Source of the DNA: Pycnopodia helianthoides
Lineage: Eukaryota > Echinodermata > Asteroidea > Forcipulatida > Asteriidae
NCBI GenBank assembly: GCA_032158295.1
Contig: CM063247.1
Location: 10,234,675 to 10,298,674 of the forward strand
Length of the DNA: 64,000 nucleotides
Direction of reading: 5' to 3'
The position numbers were made by a program, and so were the translations under genes. The notes beneath the pieces are model-generated. The model had not been told where the DNA came from, ran no database searches, and was given only the letters and a program-made list of their open reading frames with translations. Positions 33,956 to 44,619 of this stretch are shown here, piece by piece (positions within the stretch are counted from its first letter, which is position 1; every line of letters starts with the position of its first letter).

Positions 33956-34117
33956 CAGGCCAGGAATAATTCAGATGCCACAGAGGCCATTGCCCTGGTT
34001 TTTGCCTTGGTGCCCCTTCAAAAGTTTACGATGGACTTAATAGATTTTTTTCAAATGGAAAGGGCCTTTGTAAAATGAAAATAACCTTGCCCTTTCAAAG
34101 ATGAAATTCCAGGCCTG
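33956..34117 (+). mobile_element. MITE J, copy 2
   Basis: The ends CAGGCCAGGAAT and 'attccaggcctg' are inverted. GTTCAA lies on both sides (33950-33955 and 34118-34123) and fits a target duplication. Unit 2 of the surrounding duplication has the uninterrupted sequence 'tttggtcaacttggacc', acting as an empty site. Confidence 0.85.
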
Positions 34118-34205
34118 GTTCAACTTGGTCCCCACGGAGGACTCATTTCAGAAAACGGAAAAACAGAACAATAGCAGGACTCCACAAACCTGTTCCGTAA
34201 GAGTT

Positions 34206-34231
34206 GTGTGCGTGTGTGTGTGTGTGTGTGT
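34206..34231. repeat. (GT)n microsatellite
   Basis: Alternating GT for about 26 bp with one C interruption, at the end of unit 1 of the tandem duplication. Unit 2 has a shorter version near 34538. Confidence 0.95.
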
Positions 34232-34699
34232 ACTAATACCTTCTAGCCCAGGACTCCTAACTAAAGGGACAATAGGTCAACGATTGCTATCACAAAGGAG
34301 AACAATGGGGTCAACGTTTGTCAGGACAAAGAGTTGAACTAAGGAGGGTCCATAATTCGAGGTCATTACACACTTGTGTGGGCTTTACTCATGGGCCCTC
34401 GCGGGACATTTTACGCGATGGAACAATGGACCCCCACAAAGTTGGTCTTTGGTCAACTTGGACCCTCCACAGGAATCCTTTAGAAACAGGAATAATAGGA
34501 CAACAATAGCAGGACCTCACCTGCTCCGTAAGGTTGGGGGTGTGTGTGCGGTAGACCCAACCCTCTTTTAGGTGTGCCTCTGCCTCACACTCAAACAGAC
34601 ATAGCAAAAAATTCTGCTGTCGCCCAATGATCTGAAACCTTTTGCCTCAGTGAGGGCGCTGTGACAATGTGACGTCATAATATGCTAGCGGTCTACTGT

Positions 34700-34859
34700 G
34701 GCCCTTTTCGAATCCACGGCTTCGGCTCCGGATTGGGCTTCAGGCCCAGTTTTCTTGTCTGAAGCCCTGACCGCAAAGCATGCGTAAGTTAAAATAATTG
34801 AGGGAGCCTAGCTAGCCTGAGCCGATTTTGGAGCCGAAGCCGTGAATTCGAAAAGGGCC
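34700..34859. mobile_element. Fold-back element E, copy 3 (cleanest ends)
   Basis: A 30-bp terminal inverted repeat, starting GGCCCTTTTCGAATCCACGG, is matched at 29 of 30 positions by the right end. TGT flanks both sides (34697-34699 and 34860-34862), a possible 3-bp duplication. Confidence 0.8.
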
Positions 34860-34862
34860 TGT

Positions 34863-36197
34863 GTTTCTTTTAACAAATACAATTTAATTCTCAACCCACC
34901 CCCCAATCCATTGAGGGTTTAACGCTCACAGCTAAAGTCATTGAACTGACCGAACAACATGACATGCGAGGAAGGGGTAGGCCCCTCACGCCACTTCTTC
35001 GTTGTAATTCTCTATCTACTTGATGACTAATCCAGCAACCCGTCACTTCGTATTAGCGGTATTTCATGACATAAACCAGATTTTTCCAGGGAAAATTTTT
35101 CATCAGCTGAAGTGCGGTAGGGGGGGGGGGACGGGACTCAGCCATGACGATATCACAAGCCATCTTTCCCTTCTTAAGGCTCAATAGAGGATATAGACCG
35201 TGCAAGTCTCGCGCGTTTTCGAACATGTGTGGGATCTCTTTGGTCCCACGTACACGGTTTGACTTAAAAGCATGTTTAACAAAACCACCGAGACAACATT
35301 TAACAATTTATTAGCATAATTTCTTGAGGGTAAACAAACAAGTTATTTATAATTACCCGTGTACGCAAGGAACATAGTCATGTATAAGGTACACTGTATA
35401 ATTCTTTTGAATCTTAAATCTTTAGTCTGGTGGGAATCCATCCCTCTCCAGGAATCAACAAAGAAAGGCACTTGTAAGAGAGGGACACTAACCCACGACA
35501 CTTCGATTGCCGTCTTGGTGAATTCTACCTAACTGTAAAATATCTTAATATGACGATGTATTGCTGCCTTATGCTACTGCTTGCTCCCCGTGTTTAATTT
35601 TACCACCCCCGGATTGTGAACACTGTCAAGAGGCCAGAACCGGGTATCCGGATACCAACTTAGTACCGGATACCCGATGTCAATGTTACCCGAAATCTTA
35701 CGTCAGTGTTAAAAAATTAGAGTACCATGTTTCACATAATAATATACACCTATTCGAATCAGTCATCGGCGACCACACTGATTGTACTGCGGTTTAGGGT
35801 TAACAGATGTTCAATTAGTAGGAACTTTTACAAAATATGGGCGCTTGACAGAGTCAATTTACATCACCATCACCGCCAAAGCTAAAGCAAAAGTTCTAGT
35901 GAAGGTCTATGGTGATTAATGACAGGATGACCAATATTACTGGGATACAGACTATGCCTTACGTAATGTTGTCACATTAAGTAAGAATCAATTATTATGT
36001 CTAAACTATGAGTCAACGGTGTTGAACTCCTCAGCAGTATTGTAGGTCAACACCAACGAGACCCAAACTGAGGATCAGTGTAAATCAAATGCGCAGCCTT
36101 CCTTTAAAGTTTTAGTCAAGTCGACCGAACCCGATCGAGGTCAGCTTGGACTGTAAACTAGGTACTCAGTTACTAGGTACTCAGTGCACAATGTAAA
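34863..36197. other. No supported feature
   Basis: Unique sequence with a G run near 35118. The line 'gaccgtgcaagtctcgcgcg' at 35198 recurs inverted near 45500, a minor dispersed repeat. Open frame 35561-35797 has no splice support. Confidence 0.4.
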
Positions 36198-36452
36198 ACG
36201 ATGCCAATTTACAGATTTCACGATGCCAAATAAGGATTTTACGATGCCCATTTACGAATTTCACGATGCCCATTTACGGATTTCACGATGCCCATTTACG
36301 GATTTCACGATGCCCATTTACGGATTTCATGATACCCATTAATGGAGTTTACGTTACCAATTTACGGATTTAACGATGCCCATCACAGATTTTATGATGC
36401 CCGTTTACGGATTTAACGATGCCCATGACGGATTTCACGATACCCATTTACT
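36198..36452. repeat. 22-bp tandem array, about 11-12 units
   Basis: The unit 'acgatgcccatttacggatttc' is repeated with scattered substitutions and 1-base deletions. It is followed by 'actcattcctaatttttgtg' and 'aaggtcgtcca', a flank shared with the second array at 37618. Confidence 0.93.
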
Positions 36453-37617
36453 CATTCCTAATTTTTGTGAAGGTCGTCCAGGGCTCGACTTAACAAAGAG
36501 CTAAGATTGCTCTTAAGATGCGTAGCAATTTGAATTGATGTCAAAGCTCAAATCACCATGAGCCAGTTGTCTCGGCTATCGTTATGGTTAAGTGGTATGG
36601 CACTCCTGAAGCTCCGTAGAAATAAGTATTTGTAATAGAATAATAAGTTTAAGGAAATGTTTATAGGCCTACCTCACGTAATCTGGGTTCACTGATTAAC
36701 GACTCTGATGACGTCACAGACACGGAAGCTAAAATAATGATGAATATTCTTAACGTCATGGTCTTTAACTTGGATAACAGTATGCAGGAAGCACAGCTGA
36801 AATACAAACAAACAAACAAACAAACACAATAGCATTAACAACAAATCCATCTTGTTTTCTTGCATGCAAATCTACGTGCCCCAAACCGAGGCTGGAAGGG
36901 GAATTGGTCGTGTTCCAGTCGTGTTCCAATATGCGTATTGTTATTCAAATCCAACTAAAAGTCGCATTGTTCGCCATTCTTGCTTTTATTATCACAATAT
37001 GTACAACCCATGAGTTGGGCAAGAATATTATTAATGAGTGAGGTATTAATTCGGTCTGATTATTAAAGCGTTTTATCCTTTCGATAAATCGATTTTTGAC
37101 CACCAAAAGGAAAAAAAAGAAACTAAACGATCCATCTTTGTTCGCAAATCATTGACACTGTCCAAACGAAAACCCAGAGGGTAGTGACGTCCAACAGCGA
37201 GCAGCACGATAAACTTGAAAAAGCAAAAAAATACGAAAAATTAAATGAAAATCTCATTTTCAGTCTCGCATATTCAATGATGCCAGGATCAGGAAACAGG
37301 AACAGAAATTTGTTTACGGACATGAGTCCTGCCATTAACTAAACATCAAAAAGTGATTTTGATTGGACAACTTCATAATATGCAAAACGAGCCTCGGGGC
37401 ACCAGTTAAGTCAATTGAACAGTTACTTCTATTTCTTTAAATGTAGAAAATGATACAAGTCTGAGAGAGATGACGTCAGCCAACGGCGTGGATCAAGCTC
37501 CATCCCAACCAATTTAAAAATGGCGTATAGTCAACTTACACAAGCATATATTAAGATGGGACTTATTTCTATTGTTCCAGTCTTATAATATTATGTATTT
37601 ACCCATTTACCTATATT

Positions 37618-37762
37618 TCGCGATACCCATTTACGGATTTAACGATGCCCATTACGGATTTCATGATGTCCATTACGAATTTCATGGTACCATTTACGGA
37701 TTTAACGATGCCCATTACGGATTTCATGATGTCCATTTACGAATTCACGATACCCAATTTTA
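37618..37762. repeat. 22-bp tandem array, second block, about 7 units
   Basis: Same unit as 36198-36452 with more variation ('catgatgtccatttacgaat'). The right flank 'acgcattccaaatgtttgtg' and 'aaagtcgtcca' matches that of the first array, so both array and flank were duplicated. Confidence 0.9.
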
Positions 37763-37995
37763 CGCATTCCAAATGTTTGTGAAAGTCGTCCATAAATGTA
37801 TTTGCTTGCCCTTCACAATGCCTCTCTATGAGATGCGTTAAAACAAAACTCATCAAACTTTGAATCGCGGTCATGTCATGACCTCCCTCTCTTGACGTGC
37901 TTTCCTGCAGCTATATCGTACGATTTCACTCTTCCCTCTATAAACAAATAACAACACTAGTATCCGTGCTCTGATCAAAATACCGTTAATCATCT

Positions 37996-38389
37996 TTAAA
38001 GGAACATTACAGAACTGGTTTTTGCTAACAAAACACTTGCTGGCAGTGTAAGCACTTTATGTAATCCACCATATACATAAACTGACAAACCTGTAGAAGT
38101 TTGAGATCGATCGGCCATCTTGGTCACGAGAAAATAGTGAAAAACCGATTACACATTTGCATGAAATCATATAGATTCAACAAATGAATAAAACGCTCAC
38201 TGAGCGATAAACTCCAATCGGAAAATTAGTTTATTCATTTCTCATCAAATATGGCATTTCAGATAGAAATATTTCAAGGGATGTTTTCTACTATCATCAT
38301 CATTAGACCGTGTATGTTTTATGTAAATCTGTGATCAAAAAGTATATTCTACAAGTTTTTTTCTTACCAAATCTGTAATGTTTCTTTAA
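37996..38389 (+). mobile_element. Type A TTAA-flanked MITE, copy 3
   Basis: TTAA-bounded, matching copies 1 and 2. Near the right end it carries an insertion 'agtttttttctt' shared only with copy 5 (60049), which groups these two as a subfamily. Confidence 0.92.
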
Positions 38390-39085
38390 AACCTAACCTT
38401 AAAACTCACATGGGAGCCCCTGTACTCTTTCCTTTTCGTTCCTTGTGCCATCCAGTAAAGTCTTTAACAAATTACCGTGATGATAGGTAACACCATGCAA
38501 AGAGCTATATCCCGGTACTACCACCATACGGCAACGCGTTTGAAATTCTTCACGGCACTATTTTCTGTACGCACGCATGAAATCGCTTTACGGTTTATGA
38601 ACCCAAGGTCGTCTCAATCCGTCACCGGTAATTTCTTCCCAATTAGAGATTATCATTTATGGGATTGTTAACATGTGACGCTAAGTTGCATGTACACGTA
38701 CAGTTCTTGCACATCATATTATTATACATACCACAATATATCATAACAGTACAGTGAGGTTCAAGATGCTATATACTGAATCCAAGCAGTAGAACTTGAG
38801 GGTTAACATCACTAGCAGTCCTCTCCTGAAGACGAGCAAATATTACTCTACGAAACGTCGAGACCAAACATAATCTGAACCCTTTTCATACCCGCCACTT
38901 TTTCTCCGTAGAAAAGATGATTTCAAAAAAGTTGTCACCCGCAAACAAGGTTATTTTTCTTAGTTTTGACATGGGTATATAAAATCATACCATAAACATA
39001 AAACGCATTCCCCGTTACACAACATTGTACAGATAGTATTCGCTTGGACACAGAGCAAGGCTTTGCGATCGGACACGGGGTGTGT

Positions 39086-39471
39086 TTAAAGGCAGTGGAC
39101 ACTATTGGTAATTACTCAAAATAATTATTAGCATACAACCTTACTTGGTAACGAGTAATGGGGAGAGGTTGACAGTATAAAACATTGTGAGAAACGGCTC
39201 CCTCTGAAGTGACAAAGTTTTCGAGAAAGAAGTAATTTTCCACGAATTTGATTTTGAGACCTCAGAATTAGATTTTGAGGTCTCGAAATCAACCATCTGA
39301 AAGCACACAACTTCGTGTGACAAGGGTGTTTTTTCTTTCATAATTATCTCGCAACTTCGACGACCAATTGAGCTCAAGTTTTTACAGGTTTGTTATTTTA
39401 TCCATATGTTGAGATACACCAAGTAAGAAGACTGGTCTTTGACAATTACCAATAGTGTCCAGTGTCTTTAA
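39086..39471 (+). mobile_element. Type B TTAA-flanked MITE, copy 3
   Basis: It starts TTAAAGGCAGTGGACACTAT and ends 'ccaatagtgtccagtgtctt' before TAA, inverted over more than 20 bp. The central hairpin (about 39249-39290) has arms 'gagacctca' / 'tgaggtctc' with an 11-base loop. Confidence 0.9.
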
Positions 39472-40864
39472 GCTTTACGAAGCTTATAATTATGAAGGCG
39501 ACCTGCATGATTGGGAATATCAACATTTAACCGGAAATACGTTACGGATTACGAAGGGGTTAGACATGGTGGAACGAACGTGCACGCCCCAGTTAAACAA
39601 CTCGGCTGCCTAAATATTAAGTATCTTATTGGACGATCAGCAGCAGCGGGTTCGGTTAAAAAATACCACTAATCTATAGGCCACGAGGCCTATCTTATAA
39701 TCTACGACATATCCCCCGTTATTTCTTGCTGGTGAGTTTCTTCTGCCCAGTCACAGTTTTATTGTGCTATCTCTTGCCAAGTTAAGATATGAAGACTTCA
39801 GATCGACTGAGTCAACCGTTGAAAGGTATTGATCAAGAGTGCCAGTGAAGTGGCGTGATCCTAGACCGGGATCATTGCACTTCACGCCCCTGCACAAAAA
39901 GCAACTCCTCCGGTGCGTTCGGGGTTGTTAAAACCCGTCGAAGGAAATGACTTCGCCTGTTTCCCAGTCCCTTGCGAGTCACACAAATGCAGGGGCAAAC
40001 TTCAAAAGCAGGAGTTTATACTGCGCTTCTATAATTTACTGCATCAACCTACATTGTTTTTAAGCACGAAAAGGTTGGTTTAGCAATAAAGTAATGGTTA
40101 CCAGTCATCGGGCATAGTATAAAGTGTACTCGTTTGTGACTGGTAGTTTGCTGACAGGAAATATTGAGCCGAGCAGTAGCACAGAAATGAATGCATTTTG
40201 GTTTTCAAAGAATCCATCGAACTTAAACTCAAACTGCCTCAAATTCAGTTTTTGCAGTCTACCCAAATCGAACGGTTACGAATCTAATGAAGGTTAATAT
40301 TTTCATAGAAAAATAAACAGGCTGAGAATATTACAATGGGTACAATATTAACCATGGAACAGTAGATTATTATACCAGAAAGGAAAAGCAATGGGTTTTG
40401 TAAATTTTACAACCACGCACTATGATTTGCGTCGACCATCTTGGACATAGCTTTTGAGCTACATGTATTAGGCTTCATGAAGGTGATTTATTAATAACAC
40501 AAATTAAATGGAAATTACAACTTTGGTATTGCTGTATTTTTTTTGGGGGGGGGGAAGATGTGGATTTGTTGGGTAGGATTTAACATGAACTGTCATTCCA
40601 ACGACCTGTTTACAATTGTCAGTCCGTGACTCGGGAAATATGAGAGCAAAGGATGACGATTTTTAAAGCTGTCAGACAGAGCTTTTATTGTATATTTATT
40701 TTTTTAAAGTCACACGTTCAAACTATGGTCGGCCGACCATCGCTTCAAAATAATACAAACTAATTTTTCTTTAAAATGAAACCACACCTAAATGGCAAAA
40801 CGGTTTCAATGGATACTTGGGAATAGCAAACTTTCATTCAAGTAGGCCTAAGTTATTGCGCCAG

Positions 40865-41249
40865 TTAAAGGAACATTACAGAATTGGTTTTTGCTAACAA
40901 AACAGTTGCTGGCAGTGTAAGCACTTTATGTAATCCACCATATACATAAACTGACAAACCTGTAGAAGTTTGAGATCGATCGGCCATCTGTGTCACGAGA
41001 AAATAGTGGAAACCCGATTACACATTTGCATGAAATCATAATAGCTTCAACAAATGAATAAAACGCTCACTGAGCGATAAACTCCAATCGGATATTAGTT
41101 TGATTTATTTCTCATCAAATATGGCATTTCAGCCAGAAATATTTCTAGGGATGTTTTCTACTATCATCATCATTAGACCGTGTACGTTTTATGCAAATCT
41201 GTGATCAAAAGTATATTTTACAATTACCAATTCTGTAATATTCCTTTAA
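40865..41249 (+). mobile_element. Type A TTAA-flanked MITE, copy 4
   Basis: TTAA-bounded, full length, matching the other type A copies with a handful of substitutions, for example 'tttgatttatttctc' in the inverted pair. Confidence 0.92.
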
Positions 41250-41721
41250 ACTTTGAAGGTTTTTTTCCACGTCTGTAAATGATGTTATCTATACCTTTAA
41301 ACACTGACCACGGCTGGCACATTGATCAATCTTAGCCGTTAAGATTAAACGGCTTACAATAGCAGACATGTCCAGAAAGATAAGGGTCGCCTCATGACGT
41401 TGGTGTGTGGGAGAAAATTATGGTTATAGGATTTACTGGAATTGACTGAGGGTCAACATTGAGTCACTTTAATTCTGACATCTTTGCTAACACAAGACAC
41501 CCACAGACATAATCTTAAACTGCTTAGCAATAAGTTGATGCCGTGATAAGTATTTTGTGAAATTGACAACTTATTGTTTAGATGAGTCTGATCTATCTGT
41601 GTAGATGTGCCCTTGCTTGGTTCGGTCTCAAGACGGTATGTGAAGACTTAAGACACAGGTGGAGACCGGACGCGGAGGGGTCGCAATTGACATCTCCACC
41701 GCAGAGCAACGTTCTAAACTC

Positions 41722-42037
41722 AGGCCGTGTACGAAGAGGACCCTCGGTACACGACTGTGCCGTTGGCTGCAGCGATTGGCGTTTTCAGTGCACGGGGCCC
41801 AATTTCATAGAGCAACTTCGGCAAAAAAGTCGCTAAGCACAACAAAATTACGACTACCAAAATTATATTTACCAAAATAAGGTATCAAACCCAAATACCA
41901 TATCACATGTGCCGTCTGAGACTGGTTTCCTGCTCATTTTTGCTTAAAAGTAGAATATTGTTCAGCAATATTTGTTTTGCTACTCTATGAAAAATGCGCC
42001 CTGGCCGTAGCCGAAGCCATCAATTCGGACACGGCCT
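41722..42037. mobile_element. Fold-back element Q, copy 2, split by element G
   Basis: The left part 'aggccgtgtacgaagaggac' and the right part 'gccatcaattcggacacggcc' are inverted ends of the family also seen at 13491. The 207-bp G element at 41795-42001 separates them. Confidence 0.6.
41795..42001. mobile_element. MITE G, copy 1
   Basis: The ends GGGCCCAATTTCATAGAGC and 'ctctatgaaaaatgcgccc' are imperfect inverted repeats. The body has 'aaaataaggtatcaaaccc' and 'gtctgagactggtttcctgc', matching 47877-48066 in order. Confidence 0.75.
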
Positions 42038-42392
42038 ATGTATCCAGCTCATAGTATAAACCCAAACGAAGCTTCAGCCTAAAAGTTAGTTATACACAGG
42101 CCAAACCCGAAGGTCATTTCGGACCACGCCTAGAGGTACTGAATATCATTAGGGGTGAGAGTCATCGCTTACTAAAATATCTGAAACCACGCTCCACATT
42201 TTAAGAGGGTACAAGTTGAAATGATGACATTTTCACCTTTTGATAATCCCTGGAGTTATAGATTTCAATGAACATTTGAAAACAGCATCTCCTCCACAAA
42301 GTAAGCAGATAAAAGAGCAGTATTTTACATGGAGAAATTAACAGTAGGCCTAACTTTTTCCACGACATAAAAAAAAGTCTGAATTCAGATAG

Positions 42393-42610
42393 AATTGTCA
42401 AGTAATAAACCACGAGGGAAACTGACCGTGAATTTTTTTAATTTGTTTGCGGTAGAACAAAGAATAACTGACTAGAGCGGGATTTGAGCCAACAACCTCA
42501 TAGGTTAACGTGCCGGCTTGATAGCTCGGTTGGTAAAGCGCCGGCACGTCTATCCGGAGGTCGTTGGTTCAAATCCCGCTCTAGTCATTTTTTCTTTGTT
42601 CAACCCCAAA
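42393..42610. mobile_element. Fold-back element D, copy 2, with tRNA-like core
   Basis: The arms 'gaacaaagaataactgacta' and 'tagtcattttttctttgttc' are inverted. Inside them 'gagcgggatttgagccaac' and 'gttggttcaaatcccgctc' form an almost perfect second inverted pair, and 'cgtgccggc' / 'gccggcacg' a third. The copy at 6978 lacks everything between the outer arms. Confidence 0.75.
42520..42588 (+). repeat. tRNA-like sequence inside fold-back D
   Basis: A D-arm-like 'tagctcggttggtaaagc' and a T-arm with consensus B box GGTTCAAATCC are spaced as in a tRNA. The A box has one deviation (G where A is usual in TAGCTCAGTTGG). There is no matching acceptor stem, so I call it tRNA-derived, not a functional gene. 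Confidence 0.55.
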
Positions 42611-43050
42611 TTAGGATAAACGTCTGACATTTTCTCATCCGTGTGTCACACATAGGTGAAGCCTAAGTTCACATCGGTGTAAAATTAAAGGTATCAAGGT
42701 TAAAACGGCATAAATCAATCGGATCTTATGGACTTTGTTATCCACACTATGGGGGAAATATAGAATGATTAGTACACGGCCGGCGGTAATTGTTCACTTC
42801 TGAGCACATGCAAATTCAATTACGTGGACCAGTGTTGCCCTTGAGAAATAAGGGCAACTCTCAATTTCCTTGCAGACATGGAACCGTTTACTGTGATTAT
42901 CAACTAACTTTAATTCAACAAAGTTTAATTTTGAAAGTTTGATATAATTGCTACTGGTGTCAATCGTCCGCGGAAATAATTCCGTCCGATGACGTCATCT
43001 TCGAGAGAGTAGTGTGGCTGTGTACATCTGATCGTATATTTACTATTGTC

Positions 43051-43258
43051 TTGCATTTGCTCGTCCCCAGCGCCTTGCCTTAAAACCAAAGGCGCTGGGA
43101 TGGGCTCAGTCCCATGCTCAGTCCCATCATGCATCACACTCACACTGCAAGCACTGCACGTATGACGTACTTCCTGAACAAGAATCTGTGCAAGCTGATT
43201 AGCCCATCCCATGGGTCCTGGATAGGACGCTGGGGCCGAGCGAATGTCTTGCAAGGCA
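43051..43258. mobile_element. Fold-back element remnant
   Basis: 'cttgcatttgctcgtcccca' with 'gcgcc' on the left is mirrored by 'cgctggggccgagcgaatg' on the right. An inner 10-bp stem 'ccagcgcctt' / 'aaggcgctgg' occurs at 43069-43100. It abuts the 26-bp array. Confidence 0.5.
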
Positions 43259-43310
43259 AGATGAAAAGCAAAGGTACGAGGTTATGCACCTTTTCGAGAT
43301 CCCCCAACTT

Positions 43311-43622
43311 GATTATGAACCCCTGTATTAGTATAAGATTATGCACCCCTGTATTAGTATACGATTATGCACCCCTGTATTAGTATACGATTATGCACCC
43401 CTGTATTAGTATACGATTATGCACCCCTGTATTAGTATACGATTATGCACCCCTGTATTAGTATATGATTATGCACCCCTGTATTAGTATACGATTATGC
43501 ACCCCTGTATTAGTATACGATTATGCACCCCTGTATTAGTATACGATTATGCACCCCTGTATTAGTATACGATTATGCACCCCTGTATTAGTATACGATT
43601 ATGCACCCCTGTATTAGTATAC
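43311..43622. repeat. 26-bp tandem array, 12 units
   Basis: The 26-bp unit 'gattatgcacccctgtatta' plus 'gtatac' repeats 12 times. Only the first units differ (gattatgaac; gtataa) and one has gtatat. Near-identity implies very recent expansion. Open frames through it are a periodic translation of the repeat. Confidence 0.98.
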
Positions 43623-43905
43623 GGCATACAAACAATTCAATACTGTTTTCCCGTAAATACGAATGCTACTTTAGAAATGTTCGCTCCCTCTTGGCAAAGT
43701 TTTTATCCGAAACAGCTACACCCACTGGTAGTACTTCTCTAAACGATAAGTTCCTCTTTTACAAAACTAAAAATGCATTATAGGATCTACAATTAAATCA
43801 AACATTGCGCTTCCCTAAACTGCATCAAAGTTAAAACGCATAAAGTATATAAACACTTTAGGTTTCTCGAGGATAGTTTCTCAACAAATAAATTTCAATG
43901 CAAAC

Positions 43906-43993
43906 AAATTAGTTAGTGGCCTGACGTTTCGACCCCAGCAGAGTCTTTCTAAAGACTCTGCTAGGGTCGAAACGTCAGGCCACTAACTAATTT
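43906..43993. mobile_element. Fold-back element M with 43-bp arms
   Basis: The left arm starts 'aaattagttagtggcctgac' and ends 'cagcagagtcttt'; a 2-base 'ct' loop follows, then the right arm. Arms agree at 42 of 43 positions. A longer, degraded copy with the same arm wording lies at 58025-58215. Confidence 0.85.
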
Positions 43994-44436
43994 TTTGCAT
44001 TTATACTACAGGTCCTTTTGGATGGTAAACAGTTTGCGACAGCTAATTCTATTTTCTCAAATAAATTTCAGATGGAAAATGACAAATGCTCCACACAGCT
44101 GTAACTTTCACAACTTGAGAATATTTAGAAACTGTATTGTACACAACTTTATCGTACTGCCACCATTTTTGTAATATAACAATACATAATACTGATTACC
44201 AGTTGGACAAAACGTAGTCAGACTATTTCACCTTGATAGTAAAGTCGAAAAAGGTTGCTCGGGGCACGGATCCTCTTCCAGAGAATCCTTTATAATACTC
44301 GAGATACCATGTGAAGTGAAGGGAACGTAATACCCCTGCAACTGGCAACTTCACCCCCAGCTCCCTGGCTAACAAAAGCCTGGGAAGCCTAAACCAAACC
44401 CTCTGGCGTCCCTCATCCCACAGTTCTACTGTCCAC

Positions 44437-44619
44437 ATGTCTGCCTCTGGTCAGTACAATGGAAACTTAGCCCCAAAACCCAGGTTCACAAGGTTAGATA
44501 GATCTGGGTTTAGCTTCAAGGGATACCGTCAACAAATACTGACCGACGGCCGAACTCGTCTTGCGTGTGTCATTCTCTGTGTGTTATACACGCTGGATTC
44601 ATTTCAGTATGCAATGGCA
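44437..44619 (+). CDS. Candidate first coding exon of a multi-pass membrane protein
   Basis: ATG at 44437 opens 61 codons ending exactly at GCA|GTGAGT, a near-ideal donor (44620-44625), phase 0. The N-terminus MSASGQYNGNLAPKPRF is polar. A basic linker with GYRQQILTDGRTR follows, then a hydrophobic segment of about 17-20 residues, LACVILCVLYTLDSFQYAMA, that would continue into the next exon. This layout (short cytosolic tail, Arg just before the first helix, an Asp within it) is seen at the start of major-facilitator transporters such as the spinster group; that link is a guess from pattern. Codon use looks coding. No second exon was found. The overlapping open frame just upstream on the minus strand (44223-44438) has no splice support. 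Confidence 0.5.

Larger units (their letters stand above)
33786..34545. repeat. Tandem duplication of about 250 bp, first unit split by MITE J
   Basis: The unit runs through 'cacttgtgtgggcttt'-like, 'catgggccctcgcggg'-like, 'aatggacccccaca' and 'aacaatagcaggacctcac' wording to a GT-rich tail. Unit 1 is 33786-34231 including the 162-bp J element; unit 2 is about 34300-34545 without it. Similarity is clear but imperfect. Open frames in the region are repeat-made. Confidence 0.7.

Noticed and set aside
42520..42588. Functional tRNA gene
   Set aside because: No acceptor stem pairing and embedded in a repeated fold-back element; best seen as tRNA-derived.
43311..43622. CRISPR-like regular repeat
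   Set aside because: The 26-bp units are directly adjacent with no spacers, and the DNA is eukaryotic; it is a minisatellite.
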